A DNA stretch of 64,000 bases from Cyclobacteriaceae bacterium. GTDB lineage: Bacteria > Bacteroidota > Bacteroidia > Cytophagales > Cyclobacteriaceae. The translations under genes were made by a program, and so were the position numbers. Each line of letters starts with the position of its first letter. Within the stretch, counting starts at the first letter, position 1. Where the stretch lies: the NCBI GenBank assembly GCA_016787645.1, contig JAEUUF010000006.1:62001-126000 (forward strand). The letters are read 5' to 3'. The notes below the pieces were generated by a model. It saw only the letters and a program-made list of their open reading frames with translations, did no database searches and had not been told where the DNA came from. Below, piece by piece: positions 54,510-62,942 of the stretch.

Positions 54510-54583
54510 GGACCGGTAGTTCAGCTGGTTAGAATGCCTGCCTGTCACGCAGGAGGTCGCGGGTTCGAGTCCCGTCCGGTCCG
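54510..54583 (+). tRNA. tRNA-Asp (GTC)
   Basis: A 74-base cloverleaf: acceptor GGACCGG (54510-54516) pairs with CCGGTCC (54576-54582), with discriminator G54583. The anticodon stem CCTGC/GCAGG encloses loop CTGTCAC with anticodon GTC at 54544-54546. The T loop is GGTTCGAGTCC. The 3' CCA is not encoded. It has a promoter upstream and a terminator downstream, so it is a single-gene transcript. Confidence 0.97.
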
Positions 54584-54601
54584 CAAGAATCAATCAAATA
54601 G

Positions 54602-54623
54602 CCCTCTCATAGAGGGTTTTTTT
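54602..54623 (+). terminator. Rho-independent terminator of tRNA-Asp
   Basis: CCCTCT (54602-54607) and AGAGGG (54611-54616) flank a CAT loop and are followed by seven T. Confidence 0.8.
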
Positions 54624-54744
54624 GTTTTAGGTCAGGCTGATCGCTTCTTCATTCTAAGTACCTTATCTGTTTGCCTTCCTGCGCGGAAGTACAGGTACCA
54701 CCCCCTTTTAGTAAATTGGTCTATTCTGCAATAAGGAGTTATCA

Positions 54745-55185
54745 ATGAGAGAATCTGCAATCATGGCAACAATGGTGGCGGTCTTCCTGGGACTGCTGTT
54801 ATGGTTTGTCTACGGTGGGAGAATAAAGCCCGGACCGAGGCAGGAACAAAATTTGGACAGACTTATCAATTTCGCCGAGAAAGAAGGCAGGCTCGAGGAT
54901 GCAAAAGCCTTGAGGTTACAAACTGAACGCTCACAGTCTGCCTACCAGAACGAACGGACTCTAAGTGGTAGTGACAAGGTATCAGTATATAGAGCCGGAA
55001 CATACAATCAGAAAATGGCTCTCTGCAGAGCCTTAGTTGAGAAGTCCAAGGAATTAGGATCTTATAAAGTCAGTGATATCGATCTATATAACTGTTTAGA
55101 AGAAGCAACCAAATACGGAGATGCGGATAAACTGACCGTAGCTGAAGTTTCTTCAATGTGCGTTGTGCTTATTGATAAAATGTGA
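54745..55185 (+). CDS. Hypothetical protein with one N-terminal membrane helix
   Basis: A 146-residue protein with a single hydrophobic segment (about residues 7-23) and a hydrophilic, helical remainder (NLDRLINFAEKEGRLEDAKALRLQTE). A clear AAGGAG lies 8 bases before the ATG, unusual among its neighbours. It opens the AT-rich islet after tRNA-Asp. I do not recognise a family. Confidence 0.6.
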   Translation: MRESAIMATMVAVFLGLLLWFVYGGRIKPGPRQEQNLDRLINFAEKEGRLEDAKALRLQTERSQSAYQNERTLSGSDKVSVYRAGTYNQKMALCRALVEKSKELGSYKVSDIDLYNCLEEATKYGDADKLTVAEVSSMCVVLIDKM

Positions 55186-55337
55186 ATGGTCTGATCAAAG
55201 AGAAGACATTTCTGGCCTACCAGGAGCCGGCTGAAGGATTAATAGGGGTACGGTGCTAGTGGTAGCGGAAATCAAAAGGGAGAACTTAATTTAGATTAAC
55301 CCCCACTTCCTTTGCAGCCTGCAATTTCATCAACTAG

Positions 55338-55616
55338 CTACTTGACTCGGACTCCACCATCAATCCTCGTGAGCTTGTCAAATTCAAAGTAGAAAAATCT
55401 GACATCTGTTTTATATCCATTCATATCATAGTCATAGACCCTATACACCGTGCTTAATGCATTCTTTGAGTCGAGGATAGCTCCTTTTCCTGCTATAGTT
55501 AGGAACTCGTTCAATGGCATTCCAATATATGCCTTACTCGTCACTTTAGATATCTGGTTGGTAGCACAACCAAGCAAGCTTGCAACAATAATTGTTAAGA
55601 TAATTGAGTGCCTCAT
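55338..55616 (-). CDS. Small BamE/SmpA-like lipoprotein
   Basis: A 92-residue protein with a lipobox (SLLGCATNQ, Cys ~17). The pattern IGMPLNEFLTIAG then a VYDY/RFFYFEFDKL strand pair recalls the BamE/SmpA/OmlA fold, in which GM-x-x-x-E starts the domain. The match is weak. It lies in AT-rich sequence with low similarity to the surrounding gene style. The ATG at 55616 begins the signal peptide. Confidence 0.5.
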   Translation of the reverse strand: MRHSIILTIIVASLLGCATNQISKVTSKAYIGMPLNEFLTIAGKGAILDSKNALSTVYRVYDYDMNGYKTDVRFFYFEFDKLTRIDGGVRVK

Positions 55617-55712
55617 AATCCTTTTCAACAATGGGAAGTTACAATTCAAAACTCGGAGTAATAACAATCATCATCCAAAAACATTCATATACTTTCAGAT
55701 ATTTGGCGGCTG

Positions 55713-56222
55713 TTATCTCACGGCAAACTCCCAATAATTATAGTTAAAGAACTCGACCAAATTTAAATGTCTAATATCATAGTAGCTGCAAGCCGCAGGA
55801 ATCTTATTAGGAGAAGTTTTACTTTCGTTGCTGATGATAATATAGTTGTTTGTTTGATTGCCAATGATCTCTTTCTCTTCCATTATCATGGCGATTATCC
55901 ATGGGTCAGCTTGGTCTTTGGTGCTGTCAGGGTTTATGAGTTTCGGAAAATTTTTCAATATATCAGGAACAAATTCAGTTTGTCTTTGTGAGATCTTTTT
56001 AAAATATCTCTCCTTGTTTTTGAGCCACTTAGCTAACTCGTCAGGTTTTTTCTTGTCGTGGCAAATCTCCTCATAAACAATGTGGTGAGAGATTAATTGT
56101 CCGTCTTTAAATAAAGAATCGAACCTATCCCAAAGCCCTTTGATTAATGACTCAGGATAGTTTTTATATATGAAGATGAATATATTAGCATCTATGCAAA
56201 ATATATCATTACTAGACTTCAC
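55713..56222 (-). CDS. DUF4411 PIN-domain protein, probable RNase toxin
   Basis: The 169-residue protein has the PIN-type acidic positions Asp11 (FCIDANIF), Glu51 (VYEEICHDK) and Asp106 (QADPWIIAMI), and the C-terminal YDIRHLNLVEFF. This is the DUF4411 pattern, a PIN-like family often encoded after an XRE-ImmA/IrrE gene. The GTG start lies within the last codons of that gene (11-bp overlap), so translation is coupled. It is probably the toxin of a two-gene module, or a stress-regulated nuclease. Confidence 0.8.
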   Translation of the reverse strand: MKSSNDIFCIDANIFIFIYKNYPESLIKGLWDRFDSLFKDGQLISHHIVYEEICHDKKKPDELAKWLKNKERYFKKISQRQTEFVPDILKNFPKLINPDSTKDQADPWIIAMIMEEKEIIGNQTNNYIIISNESKTSPNKIPAACSYYDIRHLNLVEFFNYNYWEFAVR

Positions 56223-57300
56223 TCATAATTGTTTTAATTGTAAGTCCTAGCGCCTCAGAGGCTTCAGTATACTTAATTTTGTTACTGCTTAGGTTTTCAA
56301 AAATCATGTTATAGAATGTCTCTCCTCTTTCAGCCTTGCTCTTTACTACAGGTTTGACAAACCCACCCTTTCTTTGTTTGAAGTCTTTATAACTCGCTTT
56401 TATTTCCTTAAGTAAAGAGAAGAATCTCACCTTGTTGAGCAATCCCTCGTCCAGTAGCCGCCTTAGATAGACTTCACTGCTAACCTTGAGTTGTGAGGCG
56501 AATGTTTTTATTTCTTCAAATTCTGTTGATGGAACTAGGGCGTTCTCTGGAATTAGAAACCTACCGGCAAATTCGTTACATCCAAATTCCACTTCTTCAT
56601 TGCTCTCCACTTTGTCCGGCAAGCAAATACCGGATTGATGTTTTACTAAATGTCCCAGTTCGTGGAACAATGTGAATATCCGAGCCTGATAAGAATGTTT
56701 ACTATTTACGACTATGCAATAGGGCTGATAGTCAGAATAGCAAAAGCCCTGGACTTGGTTTAGCGGCATCGCAAATTGAAAAACAAGAATTCCTAGTTTA
56801 CTTTCAATACTATTCCGCCAGTGCCTATATGCTTGGGACGATGATTCATACCTCAATTGATCGTCGATAGAAATGTCAAGCTTGTTGCGAAGCCATTGCT
56901 CCTTCTCTTTTGTGGTTTGGGCTTCTTTGGTCCATTCGTATTTTTTTGTCCAATATGTCGAACCTTCCAACTCAAGAGAGAGCGTGCGAAAGTGATTTAC
57001 TTTTCTTATTACAAATAAAGTGTCCTTCGTTAATGTAGTATCAGCGAGGTTTCTATAGTCTTTTGGTTTTTTAGTTTTGGGTGGAATATCGGGAAGAAAG
57101 AAGATGGCTATCTGTCTCTTGTATTGGTTAGCAAGCTTCTGAAGTTTTGAAAACGGTATATCTTTTCCATTCTTTTCCCAGTCATTGTAGGTTTCAATAT
57201 TGAGTCTAATTTTTTGGCATATTTCCTCCGTTGTGAATCCTCGTTCCTCTCTGGCCCAGCGAAGTATTTTAGAGTTAATGTTTACTGATATTCGAGTCAT
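56212..57300 (-). CDS. XRE-family HTH and ImmA/IrrE metallopeptidase fusion, probable antitoxin/regulator
   Basis: The 362-residue protein has an N-terminal helix-turn-helix (about residues 8-65, WAREERGFTTEEICQKI) and an M78 peptidase domain with zinc motif HELGH (His213, Glu214, His217) and the downstream Glu in CNEFAGRFLIP. Such proteins bind DNA and cleave a repressor or antitoxin in response to a signal. It is co-translated with the DUF4411 gene. The genes are AT-richer than their neighbours, which fits horizontal gain. Confidence 0.88.
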   Translation of the reverse strand: MTRISVNINSKILRWAREERGFTTEEICQKIRLNIETYNDWEKNGKDIPFSKLQKLANQYKRQIAIFFLPDIPPKTKKPKDYRNLADTTLTKDTLFVIRKVNHFRTLSLELEGSTYWTKKYEWTKEAQTTKEKEQWLRNKLDISIDDQLRYESSSQAYRHWRNSIESKLGILVFQFAMPLNQVQGFCYSDYQPYCIVVNSKHSYQARIFTLFHELGHLVKHQSGICLPDKVESNEEVEFGCNEFAGRFLIPENALVPSTEFEEIKTFASQLKVSSEVYLRRLLDEGLLNKVRFFSLLKEIKASYKDFKQRKGGFVKPVVKSKAERGETFYNMIFENLSSNKIKYTEASEALGLTIKTIMSEV

Positions 57301-57310
57301 GAATCTTGTT

Positions 57311-57318
57311 CAAAAGTA
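57311..57318 (-). promoter_or_regulatory. Candidate -7 element for the ImmA/DUF4411 module
   Basis: On the minus strand this is TACTTTTG, an exact TAnnTTTG, but only 10 bp from the ATG, so the leader would be very short. Confidence 0.3.
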
Positions 57319-57428
57319 ATGCCCGGCTAAGGTTGTGTAAGCACCGTGCCGGGATTCCGGATGCGGCATTTCTAAATAGCTCCTCATACAACTAAGTTAG
57401 TTAAAACGTCCATTTGTTGCTCCATTTG

Positions 57429-57452
57429 AAAAAAGCCCACCCGAAGGCAGAC
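57429..57452 (-). terminator. UUCG-loop hairpin plus T run on the minus strand
   Basis: On the minus strand GTCTGCC-TTCG-GGTGGGC forms a 7-bp stem (three G-T wobbles) closed by a stable UUCG tetraloop and followed by six T. No gene ends just upstream on this strand, so it may end an unannotated RNA. Confidence 0.5.
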
Positions 57453-57746
57453 CCCGGACGGCCAGGGAAAAGGAAATTTCCGTCCTAAGATTAAGCCGAG
57501 GCTCGGAACACCCGGCAAGGTTCAGCCCGTGGGGCCGCGACGTGTGGTTTGTCTGAGTTCTTGGCCTATCTCACCAGCAAGTCCTGGATGCTTCTTGAGC
57601 CGAACAACTTCCACCCAAACGGCGTAAACGGTTTTGATGCAGCGTGACCACACATCTCGTCGCACCGTTAATACGAACACTCGCCTGGCCTCTATTGGGC
57701 TTTCTTAAAGGCGGCCCGCGTCGTAGCAACAAGCTCCCCAAAATTG

Positions 57747-57754
57747 TATATTTG
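57747..57754 (+). promoter_or_regulatory. -7 element for the gene at 57769
   Basis: TATATTTG matches TAnnTTTG exactly, 14 bp before the first ATG. The short distance makes the ATG at 57778 a credible alternative start. Confidence 0.45.
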
Positions 57755-57768
57755 ACTACACGCGTTAT

Positions 57769-58644
57769 ATGAGCCCCATGAAAATGCGTTTCTTCCCCTT
57801 CCTGCTTTTTGGCCTGTTGCTATATGGCGCTCCTGCGTCCTCGCAGGATGAAGGAACCATTGTCAAGAAAGAGCGCGTCTCCAAAGGAAAGAGTTTCTAC
57901 TTGATCGGCGGTCCCTCCTTCCGGTTCGGGGGTAACAAAAGCGACTACAGCGGCGGCCTCAACCTTGAAGCAGGCTACCTGGTCCGGCTTAACCGGATCC
58001 TCACCATCGGCCCTTCTATCTCCTTCACGAAATTCAGCTACGACCCTGCCATCTCGGATCGATTCGCGAATCCTAACGCGGAGGGCAATAACATCTATCA
58101 ACAAGACGATGGACCTGGCCTCGGCTATGAAGTCTACGTGGTCCATATGAAAGGCGGCGACCTCGGGTTTCTTACGGCCGGCTTCAACGTGAAGGTTGAC
58201 TTCATTCCCTCCAGTGAGGAAAGGCGCTTCAATGTCTACGGAATCGTCAAGCCTTATATGCTCTTCCTCTCAAGGTCGGAGGTCACTGCAAACGTGGACC
58301 TTTGGTACGCCAACAATACCGACCCCCTGGACGATCCCAAGAACTGGTCGGGCGGAGGATCTTTCGACTACCTCACCTCCAGCACAGCCGGACTGGAAGA
58401 CTGGGCCGCGACGAGCCAGTTCTCGGCGGGGATGAACCTTGGCGTTGGCGCGGAATATTCCCTGCCCTCCGGCTTCAGCCTGTTCGTGCAGGGCACCCTC
58501 GGCATGACACTGCCGGTCACCTACATCAACACGAGTGAGTTCCCGCCCTACAAAATGAGCGGTTATTATCACCCCGATTATCCCTTCGTCAAGAAAGGTT
58601 TTACTTCCATGAACATTTCCCTCGGCGCAGCCTATCGATTCTGA
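57769..58644 (+). CDS. Outer-membrane beta-barrel-like hypothetical protein
   Basis: A 291-residue protein with a signal peptide (hydrophobic ~8-21, cleavage after ASSQ). Many short aromatic-ended strands follow (FYLIGGPSFRFGG, GGLNLEAGYLVRLN, NLGVGAEYSLPSGFSLFVQGTLGM), with a final MNISLGAAYRF strand that fits an outer-membrane barrel. ATGs at 57769, 57778 and 57784 are all possible starts. It is 7 bp upstream of the caspase-like gene, so the two are likely co-transcribed. Function unknown. Confidence 0.65.
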   Translation: MSPMKMRFFPFLLFGLLLYGAPASSQDEGTIVKKERVSKGKSFYLIGGPSFRFGGNKSDYSGGLNLEAGYLVRLNRILTIGPSISFTKFSYDPAISDRFANPNAEGNNIYQQDDGPGLGYEVYVVHMKGGDLGFLTAGFNVKVDFIPSSEERRFNVYGIVKPYMLFLSRSEVTANVDLWYANNTDPLDDPKNWSGGGSFDYLTSSTAGLEDWAATSQFSAGMNLGVGAEYSLPSGFSLFVQGTLGMTLPVTYINTSEFPPYKMSGYYHPDYPFVKKGFTSMNISLGAAYRF

Positions 58645-58651
58645 TCAAATT

Positions 58652-59980
58652 GTGAAAGTCATGCGGGTTGTTCTGATTGTCACTTTTATGTTGCTGAGCG
58701 GAATCCCAATTCAGGCTCAGTACAAGTTCTACGAAAAAGGTTTTGAAAGCTACAAGGCGGGCAAGTACAGCGACGCCATCGCCAGCTTCTCCGAATACCT
58801 GACCAAATCGATCCGGGACAAATCGCTGGATGTGGAAGTCTATTACCTGCGCGGTCTTTCTTATTACAAAAGCCAGGAGTTCAAGAAAGCCATCGGCGAT
58901 TTCGAGGAAGCCCTGCTGAGGAACCATGCCAACAAGGGAAATATTCACTGGTTCCTCGCCAAATGCAATGACAACCTCGGATTTTTCCCCGACGCGATCG
59001 ATGCTTATGGCAATGCTATTCCCGCGTTTCAAAATGACAAGGAGAACCTGGTGAAGATTCTCTATGAACGCGGGCTGGTGTACCTGAAGTTCGGTGATGA
59101 AGTACTGGCCTACGATGATTTCCTGAAGGCCTACGAAATCCAGCCGGGCAATGAGTCGGTCAAAGCAGAGATCGCCAAGCTCGACAAACCCGGGTTGAAA
59201 TCAAGGATACCCACAGCACCAAAAGAAGTGGTGGCTCAGCCCGCCGCCGCCGTCAATACATCACTTGCTGACCTTTACAAAGATGAAAAACGCTATGCCC
59301 TGGTCATCGGTAACAATCTTTATCCAAAGAACATCGGCGAACTGAAGAATCCGGTAAATGATGCCATGGATATGGCCGCCGAACTGGAGGCGTCCAATTT
59401 TGAAGTGCAGTTGCTGACCAATGCGACGTACGGACAGATCCGCGCGGCCTTGCTGAAATTCAAAGAGAAACTTGACGCGGGCGAACAGGATAAAACGGTG
59501 GGTCTCTTCTACTACGCCGGCCACGGGGTGCGGCAGGAAACTGAAAACTACCTGGTGCCCGTCGACGCGGTGATCGAATTTGAAGATGATATCTGGCGCT
59601 ACTGCTTCCCCGTGCAGCGGATGGTGCTCGCTAACATGGCCCGCTCGAACTCGCGACTTAACATTGTTATTCTCGACGCGTGCCGCAGCAACCCATTCCC
59701 TTCCATCACCCGGGGTATCGGCGACCAGGGCCTTGCTGAAATGGAAAAGGCTCGCGGATCATTTATTGCCTATGCCACCGCGCCGGGTTCTGTCGCGAAC
59801 GACGGCAGCGGACGCAATGGCCTGTATACCCAGGAATTATTGAAAGCGATGCGCAAGCCCGGTCTCACCATCGAACAAGTATTCAAGCAAGTCAGGCTCA
59901 ACGTGCTGCGCCTTTCCGGCGAGCGGCAGAATACGTGGGACAGTTCGAATATTACCGGGGAATTCTACTTTAAGTTCTGA
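58652..59980 (+). CDS. Secreted TPR-caspase (C14) family protein
   Basis: The 442-residue protein has a signal peptide (1-23, PIQAQ) and a TPR-like helical N region (about 24-175, YSDAIASFSEYLTKS, GLVYLKFGDEVLAYDDFLKAYEI). The C14 caspase-fold domain (about 213-442) has catalytic His291 (YYAGHGVR) and Cys344 (ILDACRSNPF). YALVIGNNLYPK opens the caspase fold. Both catalytic residues are intact, so it may be an Arg/Lys- or similar-specific protease of the envelope; the target is unknown. The start is GTG at 58652, with an ATG three codons later as alternative. Confidence 0.82.
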   Translation: MKVMRVVLIVTFMLLSGIPIQAQYKFYEKGFESYKAGKYSDAIASFSEYLTKSIRDKSLDVEVYYLRGLSYYKSQEFKKAIGDFEEALLRNHANKGNIHWFLAKCNDNLGFFPDAIDAYGNAIPAFQNDKENLVKILYERGLVYLKFGDEVLAYDDFLKAYEIQPGNESVKAEIAKLDKPGLKSRIPTAPKEVVAQPAAAVNTSLADLYKDEKRYALVIGNNLYPKNIGELKNPVNDAMDMAAELEASNFEVQLLTNATYGQIRAALLKFKEKLDAGEQDKTVGLFYYAGHGVRQETENYLVPVDAVIEFEDDIWRYCFPVQRMVLANMARSNSRLNIVILDACRSNPFPSITRGIGDQGLAEMEKARGSFIAYATAPGSVANDGSGRNGLYTQELLKAMRKPGLTIEQVFKQVRLNVLRLSGERQNTWDSSNITGEFYFKF

Positions 59981-59986
59981 GCTAGT

Positions 59987-60457
59987 CTACCCAAACGGCG
60001 TAAACGGCTGGAGATAGCGCGTGTACGTTTGCGTGTAGGTGCATCCGGTGTCGTTGCTGGAGTTGATAAACGTGAGCGTGGTACTCGTGTAGGAATAAAC
60101 AGAACCGGAAATGGAATAATCTTTAACTCCGGGGCTCGATGATCCCGTTAGAATAATATAATTCGAACTGAGGGTAAACGAGCCGCTTTCCACCAGCTGG
60201 GAACCGTCAGGCATGTTCTGCACCCATGACCACGTATTCTCCGTAAAGGTCAATACTCCGCAATCCGCGGCGAGAGCGGTGCATTCAACGGCCTGGTTGT
60301 TGCCGGCATCGGTGCAATGCGTCACCACAAACGAGCTGAACTTCCAGCTGCCGACCAGGGTGGCCTGAGGTTGGGGCTGGGCGTTATCACTTGTGCTGCA
60401 AGCTGAGCAAAGACCAGCCAATAGCACCAGCAACAGGTAAGGCGTTTTGTTCAGCAT
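59987..60457 (-). CDS. Lipocalin-like hypothetical lipoprotein
   Basis: A 156-residue protein with a lipobox (GLCSACSTSD, Cys20) and an eight-strand-type region starting LVGSWKFSSFVV, as in lipocalin-like Bacteroidota lipoproteins. Cys pairs (HCTDAG, ADCG) suggest disulfides. Its 3' end carries the 19-bp sequence also found at 57613-57631, encoding PFTPFG. It converges with the caspase gene. Confidence 0.65.
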   Translation of the reverse strand: MLNKTPYLLLVLLAGLCSACSTSDNAQPQPQATLVGSWKFSSFVVTHCTDAGNNQAVECTALAADCGVLTFTENTWSWVQNMPDGSQLVESGSFTLSSNYIILTGSSSPGVKDYSISGSVYSYTSTTLTFINSSNDTGCTYTQTYTRYLQPFTPFG

Positions 60458-60473
60458 ACAGCGGTCAATTCAA

Positions 60474-60481
60474 CAAAGGTA
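60474..60481 (-). promoter_or_regulatory. -7 element of the lipocalin-like gene
   Basis: On the minus strand this is TACCTTTG, an exact TAnnTTTG, 16 bp upstream of the ATG. Confidence 0.45.
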
Positions 60482-60592
60482 TTGCTTACAGTAATATCAG
60501 GTATATGCAGGAAAAGATGGACATTCTAAACATTTCATTTCACAATAGATCGCCGAATATTTCTAACCACTTTGGTCACCCCCGACAAGGTC

Positions 60593-61465
60593 TTATTTGT
60601 CAAGGCTAGATGCGGATCCCCCCTTGATGATCTTCTCGCGCAGGCCCTCCAGTAAAGCATACTCATTTTGCAGACTTTGAAGTCCTTTAATCAGTGACTT
60701 AACCCTTGTGGTCTGGTCGGCCTTTTCAAGCTCCGACAGCAATACTGGGATTGCCGACGCTTGACCCAAAACAAGGCTGATCAATGGCGTGAGTATTTGG
60801 ATGCGATGTGGCGCAGATCCCGGGTAAGTATCAATTATAGATGTTGATAAGTAGAGTCCTTCTAAAAAAGTGGAGGTTAACACCAGCGCACAGGAAGAAC
60901 TGTCCGGGGTGACTTTGCAATTGATCACCTGCTCCATAGCCCTGTCCAGTAAGAAGGACAAAGAATCCCAATTCTGAATTTCGGGAACTCCCGTCCTCCC
61001 CGTGGGTGACCCAAACCCTGCCGTGACTCCTACTCGGTCGGCAAGTTGTTGGCAGGCCAAGAAATACTCCATGGTTTCCTGTGTCTTGTCATACAGGGCC
61101 ACGTACTCCACGTCTGCCATATAGACACCCAACATAATCGCAGCTTTCTCGGGCTCGGCCAGGTAGTTTTCCAACTTGCCTAGCGGGTTGACTAAATCTG
61201 AATGGTATTCAGCCCCAGTTTGCATTATGAAGTATGGAATATCCTCAAATGGGGGTTCGACATATTCTTCCAGGTATTTATCCCATTCCGCAAATTGACT
61301 ATTGACTGTCTCAGGCGGCTCGCGAAGATTCAAGTAAATAAATGTTCCAAATGCCAACAGGCCAATCACGACCACGTAATAGAACAATGGGTATCCACAA
61401 TAAGGACAAAGGAGCGCTGGGTGCTGGCTTTCCTTTCCACAAGAAGGGCACTGTGTAAATGCCAT
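60593..61465 (-). CDS. Zinc-ribbon membrane protein, hypothetical
   Basis: The 290-residue protein opens with a zinc ribbon (CPSCGKE and CPYCGYP, residues 6-24), then one membrane helix (about 29-47) and a ~240-residue helical domain presumably on the other side of the membrane. The family is not recognised. Zinc-ribbon-plus-helix proteins are often envelope sensors or scaffolds. Confidence 0.6.
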   Translation of the reverse strand: MAFTQCPSCGKESQHPALLCPYCGYPLFYYVVVIGLLAFGTFIYLNLREPPETVNSQFAEWDKYLEEYVEPPFEDIPYFIMQTGAEYHSDLVNPLGKLENYLAEPEKAAIMLGVYMADVEYVALYDKTQETMEYFLACQQLADRVGVTAGFGSPTGRTGVPEIQNWDSLSFLLDRAMEQVINCKVTPDSSSCALVLTSTFLEGLYLSTSIIDTYPGSAPHRIQILTPLISLVLGQASAIPVLLSELEKADQTTRVKSLIKGLQSLQNEYALLEGLREKIIKGGSASSLDK

Positions 61466-61650
61466 GCTGAAGGTAATTAATATCTCCTAATCCTGAAGAA
61501 CACCGAAAAACGAACGTAGAAGCAATTCCTTCGAGAAATTAATGCCTCGCTCACGAAAAACGAATAGGATCACAAAATGCGATATCAAGTCTGAATGGTC
61601 GCAGAACAAACGCCAATGCGGGTACCGGTATTCGGCGAGGTAAACCCATG

Positions 61651-61679
61651 TTGTCAATAGGTATAAGTCCTTAACTTCG
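61651..61679 (+). promoter_or_regulatory. Candidate promoter of the TPR gene
   Basis: TTG (61651-61653) and TAACTTCG (61672-61679) are 18 bp apart; the second is one mismatch from TAnnTTTG. It lies 13 bp before the ATG. Confidence 0.3.
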
Positions 61680-61692
61680 TATTACAGAAAAT

Positions 61693-62916
61693 ATGATCAA
61701 ACCTCTCTCTCTCCTCCTCGCCCTTCTTTGCATCACGCTTTCAGCGCACGCCCAAACCGCCGCACTCTCCAACCGCGCCCAGGCCGTCGAGCTCTTCGAG
61801 AAAGGAGAAAAAGCCCTGGCGAACAAAGAGTATTTCAAAGCGCAGGCCCACTACAACGAAGCTATCCGCCTCGATCCACGCTACGCCGACGCCTATCGAT
61901 CCCGCGGCATCGCGCGCGAGTACCTCGGCGAATCCGCCAAAGCGCTCACGGACTTCAGCATCTACTGTGACCTCCGCCCGGAAGATCCGGAAGGCCTCTT
62001 CAACCGCGCCGTCCTGCGCTTCGAAGCGAAACAATACCTCCCCGCCCGCCAGGATTTCCTCAAGTTGCTCACTTTGCCACCCTCCAAAGAGACCAACACG
62101 ATCTACTACAGCCAGGAGAAGCACGGCAATGGACAGACCTCCATCCAAACGGCACAGTCCGGCAAGAAGGACCATCTCTACAACTACCTCGGCCAGATTG
62201 AAACGCACCTCAAGCGCTACCCGCAAGCCATCAGCTGGCTCGATTCCGCCATCTTGCTCTCACCCACCACGGCCGCCTACTATGTCAACCGCGGCGTGGC
62301 CCGCGTGGAGCGTGGTGACAAAGCTGGCGCCGCCGCCGACTATGAGAAAGCCCTCGAACTCGACCCCGACAACGGCCTCGCCCTGCACAACCTCGCCGCC
62401 CTCAAGTCCCTGGCAGGCGACAACGAGACGGCCGAGAAACTGCTCAGTGAGTCCATCGCCAAAAACGAAAAGCTACCGTACCCCCGGGCCGAACGTGCCT
62501 ACCAGCGTCTGCAGAGCAACGACCTGAAAGGCGCTCTTGAGGATTACAATGAAGTAGTTCGACTGGAGCCAAATGAACCGGATAATTACATCAACCGCGG
62601 CATCGTGAAAGAAAAGATGAAGGACTTCGCCGGCGCCCTCGCCGATTTCAGCCACGCCATCAAGCTGGACGACAAAAATCCAAAAGCGTGGGTGTGCCGC
62701 GGCAACGTGGTCTCCAAACTCGGCAACTGGAAAGAAGCGGTCGAAGACTACTCCGCGGCGATCATCCTCGGACCCAACTATGCCATCGCCTATTACAACC
62801 GAGGCATCGCTTACCAAAATTCCGGAAACCCAACCCTGGCCTGCGCCGATTTGAAGAACGCGCTTCGCATGGGAATCAAGGAGGCGGAGAAGATTATATC
62901 GAAGGTGTGTAAGTGA
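61693..62916 (+). CDS. Secreted TPR-repeat protein
   Basis: The 407-residue protein has a signal peptide (1-20, SAHAQ) and about eight canonical TPR units, for example ALANKEYFKAQAHYNEAIRL, VERGDKAGAAADYEKALELD and EKMKDFAGALADFSHAIKL, covering almost the whole mature chain. It acts as a protein-protein scaffold of unknown partner in the periplasm. It is convergent with the ligase gene across a tandem repeat. Confidence 0.85.
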   Translation: MIKPLSLLLALLCITLSAHAQTAALSNRAQAVELFEKGEKALANKEYFKAQAHYNEAIRLDPRYADAYRSRGIAREYLGESAKALTDFSIYCDLRPEDPEGLFNRAVLRFEAKQYLPARQDFLKLLTLPPSKETNTIYYSQEKHGNGQTSIQTAQSGKKDHLYNYLGQIETHLKRYPQAISWLDSAILLSPTTAAYYVNRGVARVERGDKAGAAADYEKALELDPDNGLALHNLAALKSLAGDNETAEKLLSESIAKNEKLPYPRAERAYQRLQSNDLKGALEDYNEVVRLEPNEPDNYINRGIVKEKMKDFAGALADFSHAIKLDDKNPKAWVCRGNVVSKLGNWKEAVEDYSAAIILGPNYAIAYYNRGIAYQNSGNPTLACADLKNALRMGIKEAEKIISKVCK

Positions 62917-62942
62917 AGTGTCTAGGGGTCAGTGGATTCGAC

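Larger units (their letters stand above)
57301..57768. other. Gene-free 468-bp stretch
   Basis: No open frame with recognisable protein content. It holds a -7 element for the toxin module, a terminator-like hairpin on the minus strand (57429-57452), a GGACGG/CCGTCC inverted pair (57456-57461 and 57480-57485), a 19-bp sequence repeated at 59989-60007, and a -7 element for the gene at 57769. The middle is GC-richer than the islet to its left and could encode a structured RNA or be the remnant of a lost gene. Confidence 0.5.

Noticed and set aside
57633-57650. Short minus-strand frame beginning MCGHAASKPFTPFG in the gene-free stretch
   Set aside because: About 29 codons, no ribosome site or homology; the PFTPFG match is explained by the 19-bp repeat.
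54510-57768. Integrated mobile element with att sites at tRNA-Asp
   Set aside because: I found no direct repeat of the tRNA 3' end and no integrase, so only an AT-rich islet can be claimed.
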